A stretch of DNA of 58,275 nucleotides from Candidatus Korobacter versatilis (GCA_016185395.1 JACPNR010000001.1:1-58275); one strand, 5' to 3'; positions 42,176 to 51,023 are shown, numbered from the stretch's first letter. Notes: generated by a model not told the origin, from the sequence alone. Program-made: numbers and translations.

Positions 42176-44143
42176 GTGGCCACGCTCGCATTCTTCGTGG
42201 GCAAAGGCGGCGTCGGCAAAACGACGCTGAGCGCGGCCTACGCCGCCCAGCTCGCCGCTGCCCATCCGCGCGAACGCGTCCTGCTGCTCTCCACCGACCC
42301 GGCTCATTCCACCGCCGACGTGCTCCAGCTCCACCTCGGTGGCGCTCGGACCCCGGTGCGGACTTCCCGTGGCCGGCTCTCGGTGTGGCAAGTGGCGGCG
42401 GAAAAACAATTTCAGAAGTTCCTCGCCGGCAATCGCAAGGCGATACTCGCGCTGGTCGAGAGCGGCACCATCTTCTCGAGCGCGGAGATCGAGCCGCTGC
42501 TCGATACCACGCTGCCCGGCATGGCCGAGATGGCCGCGCTGCTGGCCATCCACGATCTGCTCGCGAGCGATGACTACGGCCACATCGTGGTGGACACCGC
42601 GCCCATCGGCCACACGCTTCGCCTGTTCGAGATGCCGGAGCACTTCGCCAAGTTCCTCGACTTCCTCGATGTGGCCGCGGGACGCGACCAGGTGCTGGCC
42701 GCTCACTTCGGCGGCCGCGCGCGGCCCGTCTCGCAGCCGTTCATCACCGAGTGGCGGCAGATGGTGGAAGCGGTTCGCGCGGCGCTCGCCGACGCCAAAA
42801 CGCAGGTCACTCTCGTCACCACCAGCGAGACGTTCTCGCTGCACGAGTCGGTGCGCGTGGCGAAGCAGATGCGCGACTCCGATTCGCCCATCGCCCTCAC
42901 CGACGTTGTCCTGAACAAAGTGGTCGAGCCGGAGCGCGATTGTGACGCCTGCCGGCGGCGCGCGCGCGCTACCGCGCCCGCGAAAGCATTTTTGCGGAAG
43001 CACTTTCGCGGACTGCCGGTGCACGTTGCGCCTGACCCCGGCCATCCCATCCTCGGCGCCGCACAGCTCGCCGCCTTCGGCGCGCACGTGTTTCAAATCA
43101 ACGGCGGGGACAAACGCCCGTTGCGGCTGAAGACGGTGAACCAGCGTTCTGCCGCGACCGGCCGGCTCCAGTTCGGCAAGACGAGGTTCACGAAGACTAA
43201 GTGGCCAAAGCTTTCCTCCGCGCTCGCGTTCACGCTCGGGAAGGGCGGCGTCGGCAAGACGACGGTTTCCGCCGCGCTCGCATTCCACGCGCGCGCGACC
43301 GAACCGCGCGTCGCGGTCACCGTCTGCTCGACCGACCCGGCGCCTTCGCTCGAAGACGTCTTCGAGAAGCCGGTGGACGACCGTGGCGTTGCCGTCCTGG
43401 GCGATGCGAAGTTCCGTGCGATGGAGCTCGACGCCGTCGGCGAGTTCCGCCAGTGGGCCGCGCGCATGAAGCGCAAGCTCGACGAAGCGCTGCACACGCA
43501 GGTGCAGGGCGTCCATGTAGACATGACGCTCGACCGCGAGATCTTCTCGGCGCTGCTCGATATCGTGCCGCCGGGCGTGGACGAGCTGTTTGCCATCTTC
43601 CGGATCCTCGACCTGCTCGACGCGAAGAAGGGAAAGGTGGTCGTGGACATGGCGCCGACCGGGCACGCGCTCGACCTGTTGCGGATGCCGGACCGCATGC
43701 TGCTCTGGTCGCGGCTGTTGTTGAAAAGCCTGGCACCGCACCGTACACTACCGCTCGCCCGCGAGGTCGCGGTGGAAGTGGCGACCATCGGACAGCGCGT
43801 GCGCGAGCTGGCGCAGATCCTGCGCGATCCGAAACGCGCGCGGCTGTGGGTGGTGATGCTGGCGGAGCCGCTGCCCGACCGCGAGACGCGGCGTCTGCTG
43901 GCCGCGCTGGAAGAGTTGAAGGTCGCGCCCGCCGCCATCTTCGTGAACCGCGTCCTTTTTCCCGAAGACGTGCAAGGATGCCGCCGCGGCGAGAGCGCCC
44001 GCGCCTGGCAACTGGCAACGCTGGCGCGGATGCGTACACTGGGCAAGGCCGCGGAGCTGTTCGTTGTCCGCGACTTCGGACGCGAGATACAAGGCAAGCA
44101 GGCGCTCGCGAGCTTTACCCGCGAGCTGTGGCGAATGGCGTGA
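42176..44143 (+). CDS. Tandem Get3/ArsA-like ATPase in gas vesicle locus, 655 aa
   Basis: Two full ArsA/Get3 ATPase halves. Half 1 has P-loop GKGGVGKTT (about 9-17), switch I DPAHST (from 41), switch II DTAPIGHTLRL (from 140) and a CDAC zinc motif (Cys256, Cys259), as in Get3. Half 2 has a second GKGGVGKTT (about 355-363), DPAPS and DMAPTGHALDL. The Cys that bind arsenite in ArsA are missing and no arsenic genes are near. The gvpF/L gene starts 11 bp downstream, so a chaperone or targeting role for hydrophobic gas vesicle proteins is inferred. GTG start; TAGAAT ends 6 nt before it. Confidence 0.88.
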   Translation: MATLAFFVGKGGVGKTTLSAAYAAQLAAAHPRERVLLLSTDPAHSTADVLQLHLGGARTPVRTSRGRLSVWQVAAEKQFQKFLAGNRKAILALVESGTIFSSAEIEPLLDTTLPGMAEMAALLAIHDLLASDDYGHIVVDTAPIGHTLRLFEMPEHFAKFLDFLDVAAGRDQVLAAHFGGRARPVSQPFITEWRQMVEAVRAALADAKTQVTLVTTSETFSLHESVRVAKQMRDSDSPIALTDVVLNKVVEPERDCDACRRRARATAPAKAFLRKHFRGLPVHVAPDPGHPILGAAQLAAFGAHVFQINGGDKRPLRLKTVNQRSAATGRLQFGKTRFTKTKWPKLSSALAFTLGKGGVGKTTVSAALAFHARATEPRVAVTVCSTDPAPSLEDVFEKPVDDRGVAVLGDAKFRAMELDAVGEFRQWAARMKRKLDEALHTQVQGVHVDMTLDREIFSALLDIVPPGVDELFAIFRILDLLDAKKGKVVVDMAPTGHALDLLRMPDRMLLWSRLLLKSLAPHRTLPLAREVAVEVATIGQRVRELAQILRDPKRARLWVVMLAEPLPDRETRRLLAALEELKVAPAAIFVNRVLFPEDVQGCRRGESARAWQLATLARMRTLGKAAELFVVRDFGREIQGKQALASFTRELWRMA

Positions 44144-44154
44144 AGCCGGGCGGA

Positions 44155-44970
44155 ATGAAGAAGCCGCGCAAACCCGCAAAGACGAGATCGAAGAAGGCCG
44201 CGACGAAAAAGCCGCCACGTCCGGTCGGGCGCGTCCTCTATCTCTACGGCATCGGGAAGGCCAAGCCGGTGAAGAGGTCGCCGCGCGCCCCGGGCGTGGA
44301 CGGCGCGGCGGCGGTCGAAGCGTTCGCGTGTTCCGGACTCACTTGCTGGCTCAGTCGCGTGGACGCGCACGAGTTCGGTGAGCAGCTCGAGCAGAACATC
44401 GAGAACCTCGACTGGCTGGCCGAGGCCAGCGTCCGTCATCAGCGTGTGGTGGCCGAGCTTTCGACCCGCGATACCATCCTGCCCGCGCGTTTCGGTACCG
44501 TGTTCGTGACGGAAAAGACGCTCGCTGCCGACGTTGCGCGCCGCAAGCGCGACCTCGGGCCCGCGCTGAAGCGGCTTGCCGGTGCGGACGAATGGGGTGT
44601 GAAGGTGTTCGTGGTAGCGGAGCCGGTGCACGCTGCCGTTGCCGCGGAGAGCGGACGCGATTATCTGCGGCAGAAGGCGGCGATGCTCAAGCCCGCACCG
44701 GCGACGCAGGTCTCGAAGGAAGTGCAGGACCTGGCGGAAGCGCTCTCCAAGGTCGCTGCCGACGCGGTGCCGGGGGGGAAAGTTTCAGGAGGGCAGCGCG
44801 GCTTGGAGTGGCAGGCATCTTTCCTCGTCCGGCGCGCGGACCGCAAGAAGTGGGATGATGTACTCAGCAAGTTCGCGCGCCGCTGGGGGTCTGAAACCGG
44901 GCACGAACGCCGCATCGAGACCACCGGCCCCTGGCCGCCGTATTCCTTCGTGAGCCAAAATGCCCGCTGA
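44155..44970 (+). CDS. gvpF: Gas vesicle protein GvpF/GvpL (copy 1), 271 aa
   Basis: A Lys-rich N-terminal extension of about 28 residues precedes the GvpF/L fold: RVLYLYGIG at the first strand, VRHQRVVAELSTRDTILPARFGTVF at the conserved centre, and the family ending TTGPWPPYSFV. GvpF/L proteins are minor parts of the vesicle or assembly factors that bind GvpA. The start is uncertain (ATG 44155, or GTG 44140 overlapping the ATPase stop). It overlaps the next gene by 11 bp. Confidence 0.93.
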   Translation: MKKPRKPAKTRSKKAATKKPPRPVGRVLYLYGIGKAKPVKRSPRAPGVDGAAAVEAFACSGLTCWLSRVDAHEFGEQLEQNIENLDWLAEASVRHQRVVAELSTRDTILPARFGTVFVTEKTLAADVARRKRDLGPALKRLAGADEWGVKVFVVAEPVHAAVAAESGRDYLRQKAAMLKPAPATQVSKEVQDLAEALSKVAADAVPGGKVSGGQRGLEWQASFLVRRADRKKWDDVLSKFARRWGSETGHERRIETTGPWPPYSFVSQNAR

Positions 44971-45211
44971 CCCGCAACTGCTTGTCTCCGCCGCCGCACC
45001 CGGTGGCGAGAACGAGATCTCGCTGCTCGACGTGCTCGACCACGTGCTGAATTCCGGCGTGGTCATCCAGGGCAGCATCGTGATCTCCATCGCCGGCGTC
45101 GACCTCGTCTACCTTGGGCTGAACGTGGTGCTGACCTCCGTCGAGACGGCGCTGCGTACCATTTCTGGGTCCGATAAGCGGCATCCTGAGCGGCGCTTAC
45201 CTCGCCGCTGA
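44960..45211 (+). CDS. GvpA/GvpJ-type gas vesicle shell protein (copy 1), 83 aa
   Basis: The GvpA core (ISLLDVLDHVLNSGVVIQGSIVISIAGVDLVYLGLNVVLTSVETAL) has the helix-strand-strand-helix pattern. The NSGVV and GLN changes and a short basic tail differ from the main GvpA and suggest a GvpJ/M/S-type minor shell or nucleation component. It overlaps gvpF/L copy 1. Confidence 0.9.
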   Translation: MPADPQLLVSAAAPGGENEISLLDVLDHVLNSGVVIQGSIVISIAGVDLVYLGLNVVLTSVETALRTISGSDKRHPERRLPRR

Positions 45212-45218
45212 CAATCTC

Positions 45219-45848
45219 TTGCTCCTTCTCTATTGCATGACGCGCAACGATCCGCCCGCCACGCCCATGACCGGCGTGGGCGGCGCTCGACTGCTGCACA
45301 GCGACGAGCAGTCCGTGGCGTGCTGGTATTCCGAGACGCAGCCGGCGCAGTCCAGCGCGCAGGCGGACGTGCTCGCGTTCCACGGTGTGGTGAATGCGTT
45401 CTTCCAGCGCGGCGCGGTCGTGCCATTCCGTTTTCCTACCACGCTGCCGGATGCCGCCGCGCTACAGACGTGGCTGGCGGCGAATGCCTCCGAGGTCACC
45501 CGCGAGTTGGAACGCCTCGGGCCGATGGTGCAGATGGAGATCCATCTCGCGAACCCGGCGGCGCGAGCGAGCGGCAGCGGCCGCGAGTATCTGGAATCAC
45601 GCCGCGACGCCGAGCGCTCGCTCGCCGACCGCGCCCGGTTGGCGCGCGATGCCGTGGCTGATCTCGCCGCGGAATGGCGCCAACGCGAGACGCGCGACGG
45701 CCTGCGCTGTTACGCTCTGGTACCCCGCGGGCGCGAGCAAGAGTTCGTGGCGCGAATTGGCGCGCTCGCCGGCGGAGCAACTTCCCGCGTGACCGGCCCG
45801 TGGCCTCCGGCGGAGTTTTTGAACGCTGCGTTGACCCGGCCGAGTTGA
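45219..45848 (+). CDS. gvpF: Gas vesicle protein GvpF/GvpL (copy 2), 209 aa
   Basis: TTG 45219 is chosen because it supplies the first conserved strand (LLLYCMTRND, compare LYLYGI). Starting at the next ATG would delete it. The centre FHGVVNAFFQRGAVVPFRFPTTLPD and the ending VTGPWPPAEFLN are family features. It is shorter than copies 1 and 3. Only 7 bp separate it from the preceding shell gene. Confidence 0.9.
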   Translation: MLLLYCMTRNDPPATPMTGVGGARLLHSDEQSVACWYSETQPAQSSAQADVLAFHGVVNAFFQRGAVVPFRFPTTLPDAAALQTWLAANASEVTRELERLGPMVQMEIHLANPAARASGSGREYLESRRDAERSLADRARLARDAVADLAAEWRQRETRDGLRCYALVPRGREQEFVARIGALAGGATSRVTGPWPPAEFLNAALTRPS

Positions 45849-45852
45849 ACCG

Positions 45853-46245
45853 ATGAGTGAGAACGACAAGCCGCGACAGCTCTCCGCCGACGAAGTAACG
45901 GCGGCCGTGACCGACCTCAAGCGGCAGCTTGAAACGGTGGCGCACGGCACGACAGAGCGCATTGACTGCACTTCCGAGACCCTCGAGCAAGGGCTGGCGA
46001 AGCTCGTCCTCGGCCTGATGGAGCTATTGCGGCGCTTGCTCGAGCGGCAAGCCGTCCGGCGGATGGAAGGCGGCAGCCTGAGCGATCGGCAAGTCGAAGA
46101 GATGGGACAGGCGCTGATGAAGCTCGAACAGAAGATTGGCGAGTTGTGCCAGCAATTCGGGCTGCGGCCCGAGGATTTGAATCTTGGCATCGCGGTCGGC
46201 GATCTGGGCGCGGGAGAACCAGGAAAGCCGCCTGACCATAAGTAG
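45853..46245 (+). CDS. gvpK: Gas vesicle protein GvpK, 130 aa
   Basis: RIDCTSETLEQGLAKLVLGLMELLRRLLERQAVRRMEGGSLSDRQVEEMGQALMKLEQKI-type segments are the GvpK signature, ending with FGLRPEDLNL. GvpK is an essential minor assembly protein. It lies 4 bp after gvpF/L copy 2. Confidence 0.95.
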   Translation: MSENDKPRQLSADEVTAAVTDLKRQLETVAHGTTERIDCTSETLEQGLAKLVLGLMELLRRLLERQAVRRMEGGSLSDRQVEEMGQALMKLEQKIGELCQQFGLRPEDLNLGIAVGDLGAGEPGKPPDHK

Positions 46246-46472
46246 AAGAAAATACGAGAGTTGATGCTGCTTTGCCTTAACTCCGGATTACATGGAAATT
46301 TTTTCCCGGTGACGAGCAACATCATGCATCCAAGTAACTTGTACCTGTCGTGCAGTTTCCCCCCGGCGAAAAAGGGTCTCCCCCAGTGCTGGTAGAATAG
46401 CGAACTTTGACGGTGCTCCCGTGGCGCGACCGAGCGGGCTCGCCGGCGGTATACCTCCACTACGGAAGGCGC
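46246..46472 (+). promoter_or_regulatory. Internal gas vesicle promoter region
   Basis: The only sizeable gap in the gvp locus, with lower GC than its surroundings. TAGAAT (46393-46398) is the best -10 element and could transcribe the shell genes separately from the ATPase-gvpK part. An in-frame TTG at 46407 would be an alternative leaderless start. Confidence 0.5.
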
Positions 46473-46787
46473 ATGGACCGAGTCCCGACTGTTTCAGGAA
46501 CAACGAATCTGGTCGACATCCTTGACCGGGTGCTGGACAAAGGCCTGGTCGTGGCCGGCGACATTCGCGTGTCGCTGGCGAACGTGGAATTGTTGACCAT
46601 CCGTATCCGATTGCTGGTCTGCTCGGTCGACAAGGCCGAACAGATCGGTTTGAACTGGTGGAAGCACGACCCGAACCTCACGGTAGGGAGCTCACCGCCG
46701 CCGCCACGCAAGCCGTTGCCGGCGCCAGGCCCCTCTGATCGTGGCATCATCGCGCCGCGCAAACCGATGGCGCGGCGCAGGAAGTAA
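46473..46787 (+). CDS. GvpA/GvpJ-type gas vesicle shell protein (copy 2), 104 aa
   Basis: Core [52 protein letters not shown] with a Pro-rich, basic C-terminal tail ([13 protein letters not shown]). The VELLTIRIR strand and DKAEQIG are GvpJ-like. GGAAGG precedes the ATG. It is likely a minor shell/tip protein. Confidence 0.92.
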   Translation: MDRVPTVSGTTNLVDILDRVLDKGLVVAGDIRVSLANVELLTIRIRLLVCSVDKAEQIGLNWWKHDPNLTVGSSPPPPRKPLPAPGPSDRGIIAPRKPMARRRK

Positions 46788-46809
46788 AGGTCTCAGGAGG
46801 ACCCCTCAG

Positions 46810-47115
46810 ATGGCTGTTGAACGCGTATCCGGCGGTTCCAGTCTTATTGACGTTCTCGATCGCGTACTCGACAAAGGTATCGTGATCGATGCGTGGGTGC
46901 GCATTTCGCTGGTCGGCATCGACTTGATCACGGTGGAAGCCCGCGTGGTGGTCGCATCGATCGACACCTACTTGAAATATGCCGACGCCGTCGGTCTCAC
47001 CGGACTAGTCTCCCGCCCGCAGCTCACCGAAGGCGAAGAGGCAGTCGAAGTGGAGATCCAAGAGCCGGCACGCCGGCCGCGTCCGGCCGCACGACGGGCA
47101 GCAGCACGTCGCTAG
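46810..47115 (+). CDS. gvpA: Major gas vesicle structural protein GvpA, 101 aa
   Basis: The sequence [54 protein letters not shown] is almost the canonical GvpA core, so this is the main rib-forming protein. The C-terminal tail is longer than usual (about 30 residues, acidic then Arg/Ala-rich). It has the best ribosome site of the locus (AGGAGG), consistent with high expression. Confidence 0.96.
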   Translation: MAVERVSGGSSLIDVLDRVLDKGIVIDAWVRISLVGIDLITVEARVVVASIDTYLKYADAVGLTGLVSRPQLTEGEEAVEVEIQEPARRPRPAARRAAARR

Positions 47116-47155
47116 CCCTGGTTGATCGCTCGTTGCTGATTAACAGGTGCCCAGG

Positions 47156-49273
47156 ATGGCCACGCCAGAGATGCGCGTGAACACCGTGACCCAATTGCCC
47201 GCGCAGCGCCGCTTGGCGGCGCTGCGCCGCCGTTCGGCGCTGCGCTTGCTCGATGTCGAGCGCTCGGAAGATATTTTCCCCGTCCTGCTCGAGGAGATCA
47301 TGGAGCTCGGCTTCCGCCGCGCCGTGGTCGCCACCCTCGACGCCGATACCGGTGAACTCATCCCCACGGAATCGGTGAACGCCGGCAAGCAGTTCGTGCA
47401 GCAGTTCCAGACATCGGTCTACGCCACCGAGAACCCCATCGTCGGCGTGCTGCAGAGCATGCAACCGGCGGTGCTGCCGCAGAACAATCCCAAGCATTCG
47501 CTCTATTGCCATCCGCTGATCTATCGCAATCGCACCATGTGCTGGGAGGCGGAGCGCGAACATCGCGCCGACTGCCTCGCGCTGGTCAACTTCACCGCGC
47601 CCCAGCCATTCCAGGTGCAGGGACAGGCCTGCGCCGTCTGCGACATGCGTTCCTACGCCGGCGTGGTGGGCGTGGAACTGACGGGCGCGACCTCGGAGCG
47701 CGAGCTAGGCGAGCTGCGCACGCTGGTCGAGCTCGCCAACCGGTATCTCTCGCGGCTGTTCAAGGTCGAGCACTACTACAACCGCATGCGCGACATGGAC
47801 ACCACCATCGGCCAGATGCAGACCATGATGCAGTCCATGTCGGATCCCGTCATCCTGACGGACACGCACCACCGCGTGATCACGCAGAACCGCGCCGCCG
47901 AGCAGTTCTTCAAGCTGCCGGAAGAGACGACCGAGGGCCTGGTGCGCGCGGTCGAGCTCAATAACCTGCTTTTCTCGGCCGCGCTCTCGTCGATGGCGAT
48001 GGGCGGCGAAGACGCCTCGCGCGACCTCACGCTGGTCGATCCCATCGAGGGCGAGGAAGTCCTGTTCGAGGCGGTGACCGCGCCCACCTTCACGCGCGAC
48101 GGCATGCGCACGGGCCTCGTCACGGTAATGCGCAACGTGACCGACCTGCGGCGCGCGGACGAAGAGCTGCGCGCCAACTTTGAGCGCCTGCTGGCGGCGG
48201 AAGAAGTCGTCCGCCAGGACCGCGACCGCCTGAACCTCATCATCGAGAACGTGGGCGACCCGATCGTGGTGGCCGATTCCGCCGGCAAGGTCGTCCTGCT
48301 CGACCCGCTGGCGCAGGAACTTTTCGGACGCGGAAAAGAAGGCAACATGGATCCCCAGGTGGTGAAGAACCTGGCCAAGCTCGACGCCTACATCATGGGT
48401 TTCACCTTCTCGTTCTCCGACCGCGAGAATACGCCGCTGCGCCTGTGGAGCCCGAACACGCGCGGCGCCGTGGAATACGACGCGCGTTCGGGCAAGATCT
48501 ACGACGTCCGCGGGCAGGTGGCCTACACCGTCACCGTGTTGCGCGACCTCACGCCGCTGCGCAAAGTGGAGCAGTTGAAGGTGGAGCGGCGCATGCTCGA
48601 GATCGAGAAGTTCGCCGCCACCGGCCGCCTTGCCGGCACCATCGCGCACGAGGTCAACAACCCGATGGAGGCCATCAAGAACGCCATCTACCTGCTCGCC
48701 GACGGCGTGAAGACGGAGAAGCAGCCGGTCTACGAGATCCTGAAGGGCGAGACGGAGCGCGTGGCGCGCATCGTCCGCCAGATGCTCGGCCTCTATCGCA
48801 CCAGCGAGCAGGCGGGTTCAATGGACATCAACAGCGTGATTGAAGACACGCTGCTGCTGTTCACGCGCCAATTGCAGCGCAACGGCGTCGTCTCGCTTGC
48901 CGACTTGAAAAAACTGCCCGCGGCGGTGGGCTCCGCCGACCAGTTCCGCCAGGTGCTCTCGAACCTCGTGGTCAACGCGAAAGACAGCATGCCCGATGGC
49001 GGCCGTCTCGTGATCCGCACGCGCCACGTTCCCGACCCGGACGGCATCCACGGCTGGATACGCATCTCCATCGCCGATACCGGCGCCGGCATCGACCCGG
49101 TGATGCTGCCGAACATCTTCGAGGCCTTCGTCAGCACCAAGGGCGAAAAGGGCACCGGCCTCGGCCTGTGGATCGTGAAGGGCATCATCGAGAACCACGG
49201 CGGGCGCATCCGTGTACGCAGCAAGTTAGGCAAAGGGACCGTGTTCCAGATCTCGCTGCCGGTGGTCCGTTAG
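47156..49273 (+). CDS. PAS histidine kinase with N-terminal Cys-cluster sensor, 705 aa
   Basis: Order: GAF-like N-terminal domain (about 30-210), coiled linker (about 215-235), PAS (about 225-345), second PAS (about 360-480), HisKA with phospho-His in GTIAHEVNNPMEAIKNA, and an HATPase_c with DTGAGID and GTGLGLWIVKGI. The N-domain contains Cys118, 129, 140, 159 and 162, three of them spaced exactly 11 apart, which could hold an Fe-S cluster or zinc. No TM segment is seen, so it senses something in the cytosol. It sits inside the gas vesicle locus, next to its response regulator. Confidence 0.93.
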   Translation: MATPEMRVNTVTQLPAQRRLAALRRRSALRLLDVERSEDIFPVLLEEIMELGFRRAVVATLDADTGELIPTESVNAGKQFVQQFQTSVYATENPIVGVLQSMQPAVLPQNNPKHSLYCHPLIYRNRTMCWEAEREHRADCLALVNFTAPQPFQVQGQACAVCDMRSYAGVVGVELTGATSERELGELRTLVELANRYLSRLFKVEHYYNRMRDMDTTIGQMQTMMQSMSDPVILTDTHHRVITQNRAAEQFFKLPEETTEGLVRAVELNNLLFSAALSSMAMGGEDASRDLTLVDPIEGEEVLFEAVTAPTFTRDGMRTGLVTVMRNVTDLRRADEELRANFERLLAAEEVVRQDRDRLNLIIENVGDPIVVADSAGKVVLLDPLAQELFGRGKEGNMDPQVVKNLAKLDAYIMGFTFSFSDRENTPLRLWSPNTRGAVEYDARSGKIYDVRGQVAYTVTVLRDLTPLRKVEQLKVERRMLEIEKFAATGRLAGTIAHEVNNPMEAIKNAIYLLADGVKTEKQPVYEILKGETERVARIVRQMLGLYRTSEQAGSMDINSVIEDTLLLFTRQLQRNGVVSLADLKKLPAAVGSADQFRQVLSNLVVNAKDSMPDGGRLVIRTRHVPDPDGIHGWIRISIADTGAGIDPVMLPNIFEAFVSTKGEKGTGLGLWIVKGIIENHGGRIRVRSKLGKGTVFQISLPVVR

Positions 49274-49291
49274 GCGAGTGAAACGAGCTAG

Positions 49292-49711
49292 ATGAAAAAC
49301 AATTCCAAGAACGCGCCGAAGAGCCGGGTACTGGTCGTGGACGACGAGCCCTCGGTGTTGCTCACCTACCGGATGATCCTGGAACAGCAGGGATACGAGG
49401 TGACGGCGTCGATCTCGTCGAAGGACGCCATCGCGGCGCTCGAGGCCGGGCCCATGGACCTGCTCATCTGCGACTTGTCGCTCGAGCAGAAGCACACCGG
49501 CTTCGAAGTCATCGATTTCGGCCGCCGCGGCGACCCGCAAGTGCCCGCCATCCTGGTCACCGGATACGCGAGCAAAGAAGTGATGGACAAGGCGGAACAG
49601 AACATGATCGCCGTGCTGTTCAAACCCATCGACATCCATGAGTTTCTCTCTGCCATCTCGGAAAAGGTGAGGTCGAGGCATGAGTCCCACCAAACAAAAG
49701 CACACGACTAA
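49292..49711 (+). CDS. Single-domain response regulator, 139 aa
   Basis: Receiver only: VLVVDDEPSVLLTYRMILEQQGY, phospho-Asp in LLICDLSLEQKHTGFEVI, Thr in AILVTGYAS, Lys in AVLFKPIDIHEF. There is no output domain, so it must act by protein contact or phosphorelay. It follows the kinase by 18 bp and overlaps the next gvp gene by 32 bp. Confidence 0.94.
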   Translation: MKNNSKNAPKSRVLVVDDEPSVLLTYRMILEQQGYEVTASISSKDAIAALEAGPMDLLICDLSLEQKHTGFEVIDFGRRGDPQVPAILVTGYASKEVMDKAEQNMIAVLFKPIDIHEFLSAISEKVRSRHESHQTKAHD

Positions 49712-50666
49712 GAAGTCTGCTCCCAAGGCGGCGGTGAAGGTGGCGCTGAAGCCGGCGCCCAAGCCCGTCAAGGAGAAGCCCATCACCGCGGTGAAAGTGC
49801 GCCGCTCGCTCATCGAGGGCGAGCGCGAAGTCCACGCCCTCGAACCTTCTCAGCTCACGCGCACCGAGCGCCCGCAACTGGTGGCCGCGGGACAGGGAGA
49901 AGGCAACGAAGGCCGCTACGTCTACGGCGTCATCCAGGTCAAGGACCCCCTGAGCTTCGGCAAGATCGGCATGGGCGGCACCGGCGAGATGGTCTACACC
50001 GTCCACCATGGCGACATCGCCGGCGTGGTGAGCCGCAGCCCGGTCTTCATCTTCGATCCGACGCGCGAGAACGCGCTGGCCCACGAGCACGTCATCGAGA
50101 CGGTGATGAAGGGCCAGACCATCATCCCCATGAGCTTCGGCACCGTGTTCCGCACCGACGACGATATCCGCGAGGTGCTCAAGTCCATCTACCCGTCGCT
50201 GAAAGACGTGCTCAAGCAGATGGCCAACAAGCTGGAGTTCGGCTTGAAGGTCACCTGGGACCGCGACCAGATCATCGAGGAACTGAAGCGGCAGCACGAA
50301 GACATCCACCGCTTCCACCAGGAGATCACGCGCAAGCACCTGCAATCCACCTACTTCGCCCGCATGCAGCTGGGCCGCATGATCGACAAGGCGCTGGTCG
50401 AGCGCGCCGCCGATTACGTGCGCGAGATCTACGAGGCGCTGCGGCCCGTCTGCGTGGCGTCGCGCGATAACAAGCCCATCGGCGATAAGATGATCATGAA
50501 CGCCGCGTTCCTCATCCATCGCGACAAGGAACCGGATTTCGACGAGGCCGTCAACAAGATCGCGCAACGCTTCGGCGATCGCCTCAACTTCAAGTACACC
50601 GGCCCGTGGCCGCCGTATAACTTTGTCAACATCCGCCTGAAATTGGAGCGCGGAACCGCGTCGTAG
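49680..50666 (+). CDS. gvpL: Gas vesicle protein GvpF/GvpL (copy 3, long), 328 aa
   Basis: An approximately 75-residue basic/Pro N-terminal extension (KSAPKAAVKVALKPAPKPVKEKP) is followed by a complete GvpF/L: RYVYGVIQ, HEHVIETVMKGQTIIPMSFGTVFRTDDDI, AFLIHRDKEPDFDEAVNKIAQRFGDRLNFKYTGPWPPYNFV. It is the longest and most canonical copy. The overlap with the regulator gene implies cotranslation. Confidence 0.94.
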   Translation: MSPTKQKHTTKKSAPKAAVKVALKPAPKPVKEKPITAVKVRRSLIEGEREVHALEPSQLTRTERPQLVAAGQGEGNEGRYVYGVIQVKDPLSFGKIGMGGTGEMVYTVHHGDIAGVVSRSPVFIFDPTRENALAHEHVIETVMKGQTIIPMSFGTVFRTDDDIREVLKSIYPSLKDVLKQMANKLEFGLKVTWDRDQIIEELKRQHEDIHRFHQEITRKHLQSTYFARMQLGRMIDKALVERAADYVREIYEALRPVCVASRDNKPIGDKMIMNAAFLIHRDKEPDFDEAVNKIAQRFGDRLNFKYTGPWPPYNFVNIRLKLERGTAS

Positions 50667-50684
50667 CCTGAGAACTGAGAACAA

Positions 50685-51023
50685 ATGTTCCTAGTAGATG
50701 ACCTACTGTTCATGCCGATCGACGGCATCAAGTTCGTCTTCCGCACCATCATGAAGACGGCCGAGGAGCAGTACCTCGACGATGCTCCGCTCAAGGAGCA
50801 GTTGCTTGAGCTCGAGATGCGCTTCGATAACGGCGAGGTCACGGAAGAGGAATACTCCGAGGAACAAGCGGCCATCCTGCGCGCGCTGCGCGAGGTGCAG
50901 CACCGCAAGATGGAGATGGCGGGCGTGGATCCCGCCACGCAGACCGGCCCGCTCGGCGGCAAGGTGGGCGAAGGCTCCGGCGTAGACGTCCACCTCGACT
51001 ACGGCCCCTCTTCGAAAAAGTGA
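50685..51023 (+). CDS. gvpG: Gas vesicle protein GvpG, 112 aa
   Basis: MFLVDDLLFMPIDGIKFVFRTI is the conserved GvpG start. A helical region with LKEQLLELEMRFDNGEVTEEEYSEEQAAILRALREV follows. GvpG is a small assembly factor acting with GvpF/L. It is the last gene of the locus. Confidence 0.95.
   Translation: MFLVDDLLFMPIDGIKFVFRTIMKTAEEQYLDDAPLKEQLLELEMRFDNGEVTEEEYSEEQAAILRALREVQHRKMEMAGVDPATQTGPLGGKVGEGSGVDVHLDYGPSSKK

Noticed and set aside
40862..43741. A 959-codon open frame on the minus strand spanning several genes
   Set aside because: It is one real gene (40862-41533) extended through GC-rich antisense of the deaminase region and of the + strand ATPase. Only the C-terminal 223 residues look like a protein.
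42176..44143. Arsenite efflux ATPase ArsA
   Set aside because: Arsenite-binding Cys absent, no arsB/arsD/arsR of the arsenic type nearby, and the gene is embedded in the gas vesicle locus.
43201..44970. A 589-codon + strand frame overlapping the ATPase
   Set aside because: The first two thirds are Arg/Ala-rich out-of-frame translation of the ATPase. Only the part from 44155 is GvpF/L.
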